Part shown: positions 41,368 through 50,020 of the stretch, piece after piece | How positions within the stretch are numbered: the stretch's first letter is position 1 | How the letters are laid out: every line of letters starts with the position of its first letter | NCBI RefSeq assembly: GCF_027622945.1 | Contig: NZ_JAPZVQ010000003.1 | Location: 40,176-104,175, forward strand | Direction of reading: 5' to 3' | From: Glycomyces lechevalierae | GTDB taxonomy: Bacteria; Actinomycetota; Actinomycetes; Mycobacteriales; Micromonosporaceae | Length of the DNA stretch: 64,000 bases | Notes under the pieces: model-generated | Told to the model about the DNA's origin: nothing | The model's database searches: none | What the model saw: the letters and a program-made list of their open reading frames with translations, nothing else | Translations under genes and position numbers: made by a program

Positions 41368-42180
41368 ATGAGCACCTGGGAACTCGAACCTGAGATCGAG
41401 TCGTACTACGAGCGCGGCGGGGAGCGCGAGCGCCTGACGCGCAACGCGCGCGGCCGCCTGGAGTTCGCCCGCACGCAGGACGTGTTGCGCCGCAAGCTTC
41501 CCGGTAAGCACCTCGACCTGCTCGACGTGGGCGGCGCGACCGGGATCCACGCGAAGTGGCTCGCGGAGGACGGCCACCGGGTGACCTTGATCGACCCGGT
41601 GGCGAGCCAGGTCGAGATCGCGGGCGCGCTGCCCGGCGTCACGGCCGTGGTCGGCGACGCGCGCGAACTCCCTTGGGACGACGCCAGTTTCGACGCCGTC
41701 CTGCTGATGGGGCCGCTCTACCACCTGACCGACCGCGAGCAGCGCGTGCGGGCCGTCGCGGAGGCGCGGCGCTGCGCGAGGCCGGGCGGGATCGTCGCGG
41801 CGGCGACCATCAACCGCAGCGCGGGCTGGAACGACTGGCTGCTGTCGATGTCCCACGGCATCGACCGGGGCCTGAACGCCGAGGACAGCATGCGCATCCT
41901 CCGCGAAGGCGACCTGCGCCACTTCGAGCAGGACATGTTCACCACCGCCTACCTGCACCACCCCGGCGAGGTCGCGAGCGAGTTCGCCGACGCGGGGCTT
42001 CCCGGCGCGGCGCAGTACGCGGTGCAGGGCTTCCCCGGCTACGTGCCGGATCTCGAGAAGCTCATCGACGACGAAGCGGCGCGCGAACACCTGATGGAGG
42101 GCCTGCGGGTCATCGAAGCCGAGCCTTCACTCCTCGGCGCGAGCAACCACCTCCTGACGATCGCGACGATCCCGGCGTAG
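41368..42180 (+). CDS. Class I SAM-dependent methyltransferase
   Basis: 270 residues: N-terminal helix SYYERGGERERLTRNARGRLEFARTQDVL, SAM motif I LLDVGGATGIHA (about residue 54), motif II LIDPVASQV, motif III GDARELPWDDASFDAVLLMGPLYHL, then HLTDREQRVRAVAEARRCARPGGIV. A ubiE/SmtA-like small-molecule methylase; the substrate is not predictable. Starts at 41359 or 41368; the second is taken. No clear Shine-Dalgarno; the stretch CAGAAT ends 7 nt before 41368, so the message may be leaderless. Confidence 0.88.
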   Translation: MSTWELEPEIESYYERGGERERLTRNARGRLEFARTQDVLRRKLPGKHLDLLDVGGATGIHAKWLAEDGHRVTLIDPVASQVEIAGALPGVTAVVGDARELPWDDASFDAVLLMGPLYHLTDREQRVRAVAEARRCARPGGIVAAATINRSAGWNDWLLSMSHGIDRGLNAEDSMRILREGDLRHFEQDMFTTAYLHHPGEVASEFADAGLPGAAQYAVQGFPGYVPDLEKLIDDEAAREHLMEGLRVIEAEPSLLGASNHLLTIATIPA

Positions 42181-42188
42181 GAGACGCG

Positions 42189-42214
42189 GGGCGCCCGGAG
42201 CGATCCGGGCGCCC
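42189..42214. terminator. Bidirectional terminator
   Basis: GGGCGCCCGG (42189-42198) pairs perfectly with CCGGGCGCCC (42205-42214), loop of 6 nt, between the convergent methyltransferase and CHAT genes. Confidence 0.75.
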
Positions 42215-42216
42215 GG

Positions 42217-45200
42217 CTACGGTCCCGAGTGGATGAATCGGGCCCAGGCGGCGGTGTCGTTCGGGTGCTCCTTCCGAATCCGCAGCATCGCATCGTGCAG
42301 TGCCCGGGCGGTCTCGGCCGAGTCGATGGCGTCGTCCTTGACCAAGGTTCGGTAGAGGTCGTCCGCGACCTGGCTCGCCGAGTCGTCGTAGACGGTCCAG
42401 AGCGTCCCGATCACGTGTCGCCAACCCGAATAGTGCAGGGCGGCAGACAGGTTGACCGCCTCGTCGAAGCCCGTGACGCCCCCGGTGGCGGTCTGGCAGG
42501 CGGAGAGGAACGCGAACTCTCCTGCTCCGGCGGAGGTGCTGCTCAGGTCGGCGACCGTGATGAGGCCGCTGTGCTCCCAGTCGAAGGGGACGAGGCCGCC
42601 TCGGCCGGGTTCGGCGAGGTTCTGTACGCCGTGGCAGGCGAAGTGAGCCCATCGGTGGCGCCCCAGTTCGGTGAGCATCGCCTCCCTTGTGGCCCGCTCG
42701 TCGCCGAGCAGGGTGAGGCGGTCCTCGTCGAAGAGTTCCGCGAGCAGGCTCCGCTCGGCCGCGGCCCCCGCCAGGTCGGCGCGGGAGGTCGCCTGTTCAC
42801 TTGAGGCGCTTCCGATGGGCGTGCGGGCGATCGTCGCGACGAGCATGCGGCTCGGTGACTGGTCCACGGGCTTGGAGCGGGCTTCTGCGAGAGCGCGAAG
42901 GGTCGGCGTGTACGAGGAGACCACCTGGTCCATCACCGCGCCGCCGTCGCCTTTGCGGGTCGCGGCCGCGTGAAGCGGCAGCAGCGAGAGCGGTCCCGTC
43001 GGGCACCACCAGACGCGGGGCGGCTCGGCCCCGGGTTCGCCGAGGAGGCCGAGTCGCTTGAGGACCGGTTCGGCGATGCCCTTCCACATCCACTCGAGGA
43101 CCGGGCGGGTCGCCATCTCCAGGAGGAACCGACCGTCGGGATCGCCGTTCGAGTAGCGGCCCAACGCCTCCAGATAGCGGAGCGTCTTCTCCTCCGCCTC
43201 GCGGAGCGTGATCGAGAGTTCGACATGCTCGATCGTCCCGCCCGTGATCGCGAGCGCGTCGCAACGCCAGCCGCTGACGTTGACCAGGATCACCGGCCCC
43301 CCGAGGTCCACATCGGAGGCGTCTGCCGGCGACGGTCCGAGCAGGAACCGGACCGGGTGCGGGAACGCCTCGGTCGGTTCCAGAGCGCGGATCCGGCCTA
43401 CGAGCTCGTCGTATCGTTCGCCCGCGTCGAGTGTCGCGGCGCGGTCGGGTGCCTCGGCGGTCGATTCGAACTCGATGGTGAACGCCGACATCGAAGGCCG
43501 GTCGAGGATCGCGCGGCATCGTTCGAGTTCGGCCGCCAGCGCGGGATGGGCGGTCCGCAGCTCCGTGAGGTCGGCCCGGAGGTCGAGAACGCCGCTCCAC
43601 CAGACGGATCGGCCCTGCTCTGAGAGGCGTACGGCCTTCTCGAGGTCGCCGGAGGCGATGGCGGCGGCGGTCGCGTCGCGCCCGAGTGCCGCCGCGTGGG
43701 CTTCCAGTCGGTGCTGGTGGTCTTCATGGGCGAGTCCGCGTCGAGACAGGGTGGCCAGTTGCTCGATCGCCTTCTCGTAGTGGGGGAGGCCGAACGCCGG
43801 GGCCCGCTTCGGAGCCGCACCTGAAGCTTCGGCTCGGGCGATCGTCGTGTGCGCCAGGTTCTTGGTGATGTCGATGCGGTCGGTGGTGGCGGCGCCTTTG
43901 ACGGCGAGTCCTTCTTGCAGGGCTGCGATCGCGGCGTCGACGAGTTCGATCCGTTGCTCGAGTTCGTACCGGAGCATCAGCGCGGCGGCGAGTGAGGCGA
44001 GGCGGGGCGCTCGGTTGAACTCGTCGGGTGCGCTCTTCGCCACGGCGTGGGAGGAGGCGGCGACCGCTTCGCGGAGATCGTCGGGATCGAATCGGGTCTT
44101 GTACCGGTATTGGAGGGAGGCGCTGAGGAGGTTCCATGCCGCTGCGAGGCGGGGATGGCCGTCGGGTGTCGCCGTGACGGCACGCCGGGCGAGGTCGATC
44201 GCCTCGTCGATGTCGGAGGGGGCGTCGGCCCTCTCGTATCGGCTGATCAGCGAGCTGGCCGTGTTGAGCAGGCGCATGGCGAGGTACGGGTCGCCGTCGG
44301 GCGTGGCCTCAATGGAGCGCCTGCCCAGGTCCACCGCGGCGTCGAGGTCTTCGGGGGCGCCGAACCTCGCCGACCGGGTGAGGAGGGTGATGCCGAGGTT
44401 GGAGAGTACGCGGGTGCGGGCGGGGTCGTCGGGGCCCAGCGCGTCGAGGGCCTGTTGCAGGAAGCCTACGGCGGCGTCGAGATCGCTGCGGTCCCCGGTG
44501 CGCGCGAACCGGGTTCGCAGTACGGAGCCGAGATTCTGGAGCCTCGTCGCGGTCGCTCTGGAGTGCTCAGTGCCGAGTGTGGCGGCGCGAAGCGCGTCGA
44601 TGGCCGCGTCGAGGTCGGCGTCCCCGCCGTGGTATTCGAACCTCGCGCGCAGTGCGAGTGCGAGGCTCGTGAGCCGGTCGGGGCGTTTGACGTGCCGCTC
44701 GGGCGTCGCCTCCACGGCCGCGGCCGAGACCTTGATCGCCGTATCGAGGTCGGAGGATTCGCCGACGAAGTCGAAACGGGCCCGGAGCGCCACGCCGTAG
44801 TTCGTGAGCACCGTTGCCAGGTAAGGACTCTCCGAGGAGGTCCCCAGCACCGCGGCGGCCGCGTGGTCGACGGCCCGGTCGAGGTCCCGGGTGCCGCCGA
44901 CCGCTCGGACCTTGGCGACCAGCACACTGCTGAGGTCGGAGCGGCGGGTGACGGCGCGCGGATCGCCCGCCACGGAGTACTCGACGGCCGTCTCGGCGGC
45001 TTCGACGGCGGCCCTGATGTCGCTGGGGTCGCCTTGGCGTTCGAACCGGTACCGGTAGGCGGAGCCGAGGTTCGCGAACGCCGTCGCACGGTTCTCGTCG
45101 CCCTCCGGCACGAGTTCGACCGCTTCACTGCCGCATTCGATCGCGGCGTCGATGTCGGCGGGATCGCCGCCGAACATGTACCGCTGGGTCAGCATCCCGG

Positions 45201-45552
45201 CGAGGTTGGCCAGGCTGGAGTGCCGCTTGGGATGACCGGGCGGGCGCATGGCGAGGGACTGGCGCTCGGCGTCGATGGCGCCGTCGCGATCGGCGTTGTC
45301 GCGGGTGCGCTCGAACCGCATCATCAGGGCGGTGGCGAGCGAGGTGAGCGTAGTGCTGCGGTCGTCGCCGGTGATGGAGGTCCCGGCGAGCGCGCGGCGA
45401 AGGCAGTCGATCGCCTCGTCCATGGCCGCATAGTCTTTCGTGTGCATCACGCGGAGAAGGAGCTGGTTTCCCTTGACCATCGCCCCGAACTCGGGATCGA
45501 GCGCGGACGCGGTCTTCAAAAGGAAACGCTGGAATCGCTCGGATGCGCTCAT
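42217..45552 (-). CDS. TPR-CHAT protein (caspase-like protease), CATRA-type conflict system candidate
   Basis: 1111 residues. Residues about 50-640 are about ten helical repeats of roughly 45 residues, each with a D-x-x-D-L/I-D-x-A-I start and R-x-x-x-L-x-N-L-x-x-x-L-x-x-R-F/Y body. A helical bridge follows (about 640-800), then a CHAT domain (about 800-1111). The catalytic dyad is visible: His in HFACHG (His974) and Cys in FLSACQT (Cys1019). Such proteins are cysteine proteases that execute effectors in bacterial conflict or abortive-infection systems. GAAGGG lies 8 nt before the ATG. The divergent neighbours are a small Cys-motif protein and a membrane protein. Confidence 0.9.
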   Translation of the reverse strand: MSASERFQRFLLKTASALDPEFGAMVKGNQLLLRVMHTKDYAAMDEAIDCLRRALAGTSITGDDRSTTLTSLATALMMRFERTRDNADRDGAIDAERQSLAMRPPGHPKRHSSLANLAGMLTQRYMFGGDPADIDAAIECGSEAVELVPEGDENRATAFANLGSAYRYRFERQGDPSDIRAAVEAAETAVEYSVAGDPRAVTRRSDLSSVLVAKVRAVGGTRDLDRAVDHAAAAVLGTSSESPYLATVLTNYGVALRARFDFVGESSDLDTAIKVSAAAVEATPERHVKRPDRLTSLALALRARFEYHGGDADLDAAIDALRAATLGTEHSRATATRLQNLGSVLRTRFARTGDRSDLDAAVGFLQQALDALGPDDPARTRVLSNLGITLLTRSARFGAPEDLDAAVDLGRRSIEATPDGDPYLAMRLLNTASSLISRYERADAPSDIDEAIDLARRAVTATPDGHPRLAAAWNLLSASLQYRYKTRFDPDDLREAVAASSHAVAKSAPDEFNRAPRLASLAAALMLRYELEQRIELVDAAIAALQEGLAVKGAATTDRIDITKNLAHTTIARAEASGAAPKRAPAFGLPHYEKAIEQLATLSRRGLAHEDHQHRLEAHAAALGRDATAAAIASGDLEKAVRLSEQGRSVWWSGVLDLRADLTELRTAHPALAAELERCRAILDRPSMSAFTIEFESTAEAPDRAATLDAGERYDELVGRIRALEPTEAFPHPVRFLLGPSPADASDVDLGGPVILVNVSGWRCDALAITGGTIEHVELSITLREAEEKTLRYLEALGRYSNGDPDGRFLLEMATRPVLEWMWKGIAEPVLKRLGLLGEPGAEPPRVWWCPTGPLSLLPLHAAATRKGDGGAVMDQVVSSYTPTLRALAEARSKPVDQSPSRMLVATIARTPIGSASSEQATSRADLAGAAAERSLLAELFDEDRLTLLGDERATREAMLTELGRHRWAHFACHGVQNLAEPGRGGLVPFDWEHSGLITVADLSSTSAGAGEFAFLSACQTATGGVTGFDEAVNLSAALHYSGWRHVIGTLWTVYDDSASQVADDLYRTLVKDDAIDSAETARALHDAMLRIRKEHPNDTAAWARFIHSGP

Positions 45553-45660
45553 GTGCGGACCCTTCGGCTCGGGTTCACGTACTAGTCTAGGTGGATTCGA
45601 CCATTGCGAGTGGTTCTCGCCTGTGTGCGACCCTCGACGAGACGGAGCGGGCCAGGCCAA

Positions 45661-46035
45661 ATGACCGAGCATGCAGACTCCCAAGCGGCACAGACGGCGA
45701 GGCTGTGCCGAGAGCTTCCCGAGTTCGAGGCGGCGGCGGACCTTGACGACTGGCGTGACGTGCTCGACGCCGTAGTGGCGGACCTCAGGGCCGGCGGCTC
45801 GTTCGCCGACGCGCAGGCCCGGCACGGGCTGCCGCCACTGGGTGCGAGCGGGCCCGATCGCGGCGCGCCCGTGGACCTCACGCCGCTCATCGACCGGGTA
45901 CCCGTCAAAGGGGAATACCGCTGTCCACTCGCTCGGGCGTGCACCAACCGCGGCAGCGTGCACCCGCAGTCCGGTGCGGAGCCGCGCTGCGCCCTCGCGG
46001 GCCGCCCGATGCGGTTCGCGCTCAAGGACGCCTGA
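45661..46035 (+). CDS. Small Cys-motif protein beside the CHAT protease (CATRA-associated small-protein-like)
   Basis: 124 residues. The helical N-terminal part (AQTARLCRELPEFEAAADLDDWRDVLDAVVADLRAGG) is followed by a C-terminal Cys motif VPVKGEYRCPLARACTNRG...EPRCALAGRPMRF, with three cysteines likely to bind metal. The pattern fits the small partner proteins I recall from actinobacterial CASPASE/TPR-associated (CATRA) conflict systems. It is divergent from the TPR-CHAT gene with 108 nt between starts and overlaps the membrane-protein gene by 1 nt (TGATG). Confidence 0.7.
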   Translation: MTEHADSQAAQTARLCRELPEFEAAADLDDWRDVLDAVVADLRAGGSFADAQARHGLPPLGASGPDRGAPVDLTPLIDRVPVKGEYRCPLARACTNRGSVHPQSGAEPRCALAGRPMRFALKDA

Positions 46036-46835
46036 TGGGCGAGATGCTGGCGGTGCTCGGGACCAGGCTCACCGAACGCGTGGCCGCGAGGCTCACACTG
46101 CCTGGCCTGTTGTACATCGCGCTCTCCTGCTGGGCCGTCTCCAGCGGGCACGCCCACCCGTTCGAGCCGACACGGGTCGCCGCCGTGATCGACCGCTGGG
46201 CGGCGTCGGCCCAGGCCGTGCCGCTCGCCCTTGCCGTCGACATCGGCCTGGCGCTGCTCGCCGCCACCGCGATCGGCATCGCCGCCTCGACCGTGGCGAC
46301 CGAGGTCGTGGGACGCGTGTGGAGCGGGCGCCGTGCGCCGAAACGATGGCTCGCACGCCGCGGGGAAGCCTGGAGGGCGCGCCACGAAGACGTGCCGGAA
46401 CGCTATGCGCCCCAACGGCTCACGCCGATCGGTGACCGGTTCCGGACTGCCGGTGAGAAGGTCGACGCCCAGTACGGGCTCTCGCTCCCGGACGTGTGGC
46501 CACGGCTGCTGATCCTCGCCGGTCCGGACACTCGCGAGCTGCTGGCCCGCGCCAGTGACAGGTACCGGGCGGACACCGTGCTCACCGCCTGGGCGCTCCT
46601 CGTGCTGCCGTTGACGGTCTGGTGGTGGCCTGCCGCGCTGCTCGCGGGCCTCGGCCTCACCGTCGGCTATCGGCGGTCGCTGGCGAGCGCCTCCGTGCTC
46701 GCGACGCTGATCGAATCGACGGTCGACCTCCATCAGCGCGACCTCGCGGCGAGCCTCGGAGTCGAGCTGGACGACGGTCGCGTCACCAGGGCGGAAGGGC
46801 CCCAAATCAATGTCCTGATCACCAAGCACACGTGA
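46035..46835 (+). CDS. Four-helix membrane protein of the CHAT locus
   Basis: 266 residues. Helices lie at about 24-41, 60-84, 185-202 and 203-217, with a cytoplasmic middle part that contains YAPQRLTPIGDRFRTAGEKVDAQYGLSLPDVWPRLLILAG, and ADTVLTAWALLVLPLTVWWWPAALLAG at the last helix pair. This architecture recurs in actinobacterial conflict loci, where the membrane component may be a pore or anchor. It overlaps the upstream small protein by 1 nt, so they are co-translated. Effector role is inferred from context. Confidence 0.65.
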   Translation: MGEMLAVLGTRLTERVAARLTLPGLLYIALSCWAVSSGHAHPFEPTRVAAVIDRWAASAQAVPLALAVDIGLALLAATAIGIAASTVATEVVGRVWSGRRAPKRWLARRGEAWRARHEDVPERYAPQRLTPIGDRFRTAGEKVDAQYGLSLPDVWPRLLILAGPDTRELLARASDRYRADTVLTAWALLVLPLTVWWWPAALLAGLGLTVGYRRSLASASVLATLIESTVDLHQRDLAASLGVELDDGRVTRAEGPQINVLITKHT

Positions 46836-46959
46836 AGCGAGCACCGGATGCGACAGAGCCGGTGGCGCGGGAGTGCCAATCTCACCTGGGGCCGTGTCCG
46901 GCGCCGGATGTCGAGACTTCGCTTGTGGCCGTGACGTGCCCCCGCTATTCTCCGATGGC

Positions 46960-47553
46960 ATGTGGAACCGCAGCATGCTCATCCTCCACGGCGTGGAGAA
47001 CCGCAGGCCCGAAGGGCACTGGCAGCACGAGCTCGCCATGGATCTGCGCGAGCGCGGCGAGCAGGTCTTCTACCCGCAACTGCCCGAGACCGACCGGCCG
47101 AAGCTCGCGGACTGGACCGACGCGATCCGCTCGGAGCTGGCGCTCATGCGCGGCGAGAAGGTCGTGGTCTGCCACAGCCTCGCGAGCGTCGCGTGGATGC
47201 ACCTCGCGGCGGCCGACGCCGCCTCCTCGAACCCGCACTCGGCCGACCGGGTGCTCCTCGTGAGTCCGCCCGGACCGAAGGCGTTCGACTGGGACGTCAT
47301 CGCCGGGTTCACCACCACGGGCCTCGACCTCGCGGGCCTGCGGCTCGCGAAGGGACCGGCGCGGCTGGTCTGCTCCGACGACGACCCGTACTGCGTCGAG
47401 AACGCCGCCGAGCACTACGGCCGACCGCTCGGCTGCGAGGTCGACGTGATCCCCGGCGGCGGCCACCTCGCGATCGGCGACGGCTACGGGCGCTGGCCTT
47501 CGGCGCTCGCCTGGTGCCTCGACGAGTCGGAACGCCTGACCCCCAACCGGTGA
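46960..47553 (+). CDS. RBBP9/YdeN-type serine hydrolase
   Basis: 197 residues with a small alpha/beta-hydrolase fold: MLILHGVENRRPEGHWQHEL, then VVCHSLASVAWMHL with the nucleophile Ser in C-H-S-L-A, DDDPYCVENAAEHYG (Asp) and GGGHLAIGDGYGRWP (His). All three triad residues are present. Substrate unknown. TATTCT lies 8 nt upstream of the ATG, so the message may be leaderless. Confidence 0.9.
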   Translation: MWNRSMLILHGVENRRPEGHWQHELAMDLRERGEQVFYPQLPETDRPKLADWTDAIRSELALMRGEKVVVCHSLASVAWMHLAAADAASSNPHSADRVLLVSPPGPKAFDWDVIAGFTTTGLDLAGLRLAKGPARLVCSDDDPYCVENAAEHYGRPLGCEVDVIPGGGHLAIGDGYGRWPSALAWCLDESERLTPNR

Positions 47554-47791
47554 CGCGGGCTCGGGCGAACCCGGTCGAGACGCATTGTCGTACCCGGGAG
47601 GCACCCTTGGTATCGGGGCGCCGCGCGCCGACACACCCGACCCCGGGGGCACCGAAACGGCTCCCCCGAACGGCGCCACCGGGACCAAGCCCTTCACACG
47701 GGCCGCGACCAGTGCCAGACTGGATCGGATCGGGCCCGTTCGCTCCTCGCGTTCCCCTGCGGGCCTTCGGATCGGCTCTCCGGGAGGGCTC

Positions 47792-48646
47792 ATGCGCTGG
47801 GTTCGGATCGTCATCGTGGGCGTCTTCGTGCTGGTCGCCGGTTCGGCGGCGCTGGCCGGGAGTCTCGCGGGCCCGCGCGGCGACGCGCCCGCCTTCACCT
47901 CCGACCCGCCCGAGCTGACCGCCACGGCTGAACTGCGGCGCATGTTCATGAAGCCGGGGCAGGTCGCGATCGCGGTCACGAACCACGGTGACGCGCCGGT
48001 GCGCGTGACCGGGGTCGAACTGCTCACGGATTCGTTCGCGCCCTTGGGCGTCCAGGAATTCGACACCGAGGTCCCGCCGAGCACGAACGCCCGCGACCTG
48101 ATCACGAAGTTCGGCGAGGCGACCTGCCCGGACGGCACCGCGTCGAAGGCCGACCCGGCCGCCGTGGTCCTCCATGTCGCGACCGAGGACCAGGCCGTGC
48201 ACCTGGTGGAACTGGAATTGTCGTACCCGAACGGCACACTTGACCGACTGGTGCGGGAGGCCTGCGCGGCGCAGGCCGTCGCCGAATCGGCCCGCATCGA
48301 GCTGGGGGAGTTGACCGCCGCCGCGGACGGCACCCTCGAAGGGAGGTTGAGCGTGACGCCGCTGGGGGAGGCGGCGCTGGACGTGACCGACGTGCGCGGG
48401 AGCGTCCTGTTCGAAGTCCTGGCCGGCGAGTCGGTGCCGGAGGGCGGGGGCGTGACGGTGACGCTGCTGTTCGACGTGGTCCGGTGCGACGGCCATGCGG
48501 TGGGGGACGCGAAGCACCCGTTCGGGTTCACCGTGTGGGTGGCGATCGACGGCGGCGAGCCGGTCGCGGTGCCGCTCAACGTGGCGGACGACCGGCGCGA
48601 GGCGCTGTGGAGCATGCTCGACGTGCGGTGCGGCGAGCGGGAATGA
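47792..48646 (+). CDS. Membrane-anchored hypothetical protein
   Basis: 284 residues with one N-terminal helix (about 3-25), probably an anchor or uncleaved signal, and an exterior beta-rich part: FMKPGQVAIAVTNHGDAPVRVTGVELLTDSF resembles an Ig-like module and there is a second similar part near residue 195. Three cysteines are present (EATCPDG, EACAAQ, DVVRCDG). No family recognised. CGGGAGGG precedes the ATG at 47792; the frame upstream is open but not protein-like. Confidence 0.65.
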   Translation: MRWVRIVIVGVFVLVAGSAALAGSLAGPRGDAPAFTSDPPELTATAELRRMFMKPGQVAIAVTNHGDAPVRVTGVELLTDSFAPLGVQEFDTEVPPSTNARDLITKFGEATCPDGTASKADPAAVVLHVATEDQAVHLVELELSYPNGTLDRLVREACAAQAVAESARIELGELTAAADGTLEGRLSVTPLGEAALDVTDVRGSVLFEVLAGESVPEGGGVTVTLLFDVVRCDGHAVGDAKHPFGFTVWVAIDGGEPVAVPLNVADDRREALWSMLDVRCGERE

Positions 48647-48703
48647 CCGGTTGAACCGTTCCAATCGCTGGAACTGGGGGAGGCGAACATGGCACATCGG
48701 ACG

Positions 48704-48709
48704 TACGCT
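48704..48709 (+). promoter_or_regulatory. Possible -10 element of a leaderless GTG gene
   Basis: TACGCT ends 7 nt before the GTG at 48717. Confidence 0.35.
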
Positions 48710-48716
48710 GGAAAGC

Positions 48717-49934
48717 GTGGGTGATCACACCGATACTTCGGGTAACGAGGCGCACCAGTTGCGCACCCGTCTCGTGGGCGGCCTGCGGTCGCGCGGCGTG
48801 ATCCGGAGCGAGGCGGTCGAGACGGCGATGCTCGCCGTGCCCCGCCACCGCTTCGTGCCCGAGGCGCCGCTGCGCATCGCCTACGCCGACGACGTGTACG
48901 TCACCAAGCGCAACAGCGACGGCGAGGCCGTCAGCTCCGCCTCGCAGCCGTCGATCGTGGCCGAGATGCTGGAGCAGCTCGACGTGCGGCCCGGGCATCG
49001 CGTGCTCGAGATCGGGGCGGGCACCGGCTACAACGCGGCGCTGCTCGACGCGCTCGTCGGCCCCGGCGGCGCGGTGACCACTGTGGACATCGATGCGGAG
49101 ACGGCCGGAAGGGCCCGCCGGGCGCTCGAGGAGGTCGGGTCCGAACGGGTGCGGGTCGTGGAGGGCGACGGCGAGCTCGGCTTCATCGACGGCGCGCCGT
49201 ACGACCGGATCATCGCGACCGTCGGCACCTGGGACCTGCCCCCGGCCTGGTGGGACCAGTTGGCCGAGGGCGGCAGACTCGTTGCGCCCCTGAGCATCCG
49301 CGGCTGCGAGCACTCGGTGGCCTTCGACTACGCGGACGGCGTGATGCGCAGCCGCTCGATCGTGAGCTGCGGCTTCATGCCCATGCGAGGCCTCGGCAGC
49401 CAGGAGGGCCAGGCCGTCGAGCTCTCCGAGGGCCGCATCATGACCTTCCATGTGGAGCAGGAGGTCGAGGCCGACGGCGTGCGCGGCGTGCTCGACGGGC
49501 GCGGCACCACCGTCTGGACTCCGGTGCAGCTCAAGGTGAACGACGACGCCACGCAGCTCTCCCTGTGGCTGGCCTGCGCGTTCGCCGGGTACGGGCGGAT
49601 GAGCGCGCCCTTCGGCGACCACGGCCTGCAGCGGCTGCTGCTGCGCTGGGCCAACCCGGCCGTGGTGGAGGGCGAGGACTTCGCGTACCTGGTGTGCCGC
49701 AAGACCGGCGGCGGCAACGAGATCGGCGTGCGCGGCCACGGCCCGAACGGTCCGGCGCTCGCCGCGCGCGTCGCCGAGGAAGTGCGCGTGTGGGACCGCG
49801 AGTGCCGCGACGGTGTGAGCCTCCAGATCACCGCCTACCGCAAGGGCACCGGCCCCGAGTCCGAGCCGCGGTTCACCGTCCCGAAGCGCCACACGCGCCT
49901 CGCCATCGAGGTCGCCCCCGACGACTACCTCTGA
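48717..49934 (+). CDS. FxLD-type methyltransferase (protein L-isoaspartate O-methyltransferase-like)
   Basis: 405 residues: a PCMT-like domain (about 1-220) with IVAEMLEQLDVRPGHRVLEIGAGTGYNAALL, DIDAETAGRARRAL and DGELGFIDGAPYDRIIATVGTWDLPPAWWDQL, plus a C-terminal extension (about 230-405) with LSLWLACAFAGYGRMSAP, AYLVCRK, GVRGHGPNGPALAARV and WDRECRDG. This two-part form matches methyltransferases of FxLD-type lanthipeptide loci as I recall them. No precursor or lanthionine synthetase is visible nearby, so this copy is an orphan. Start GTG at 48717. Confidence 0.85.
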   Translation: MGDHTDTSGNEAHQLRTRLVGGLRSRGVIRSEAVETAMLAVPRHRFVPEAPLRIAYADDVYVTKRNSDGEAVSSASQPSIVAEMLEQLDVRPGHRVLEIGAGTGYNAALLDALVGPGGAVTTVDIDAETAGRARRALEEVGSERVRVVEGDGELGFIDGAPYDRIIATVGTWDLPPAWWDQLAEGGRLVAPLSIRGCEHSVAFDYADGVMRSRSIVSCGFMPMRGLGSQEGQAVELSEGRIMTFHVEQEVEADGVRGVLDGRGTTVWTPVQLKVNDDATQLSLWLACAFAGYGRMSAPFGDHGLQRLLLRWANPAVVEGEDFAYLVCRKTGGGNEIGVRGHGPNGPALAARVAEEVRVWDRECRDGVSLQITAYRKGTGPESEPRFTVPKRHTRLAIEVAPDDYL

Positions 49935-50020
49935 CGTGGCCGTCGCCACTGCAGGGAACGTTCCACCTCCGGCGTTCCTCTTCTCTCCCGACGAACCATT
50001 CCGTTCGGAAGGAGCAGACC

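Noticed and set aside
48650..48725. An 11-codon frame (MAHRTYAGKRG) with a Shine-Dalgarno before the FxLD-type methyltransferase, considered as a peptide precursor
   Set aside because: Too short and without any FxLD motif; more likely part of the promoter region.
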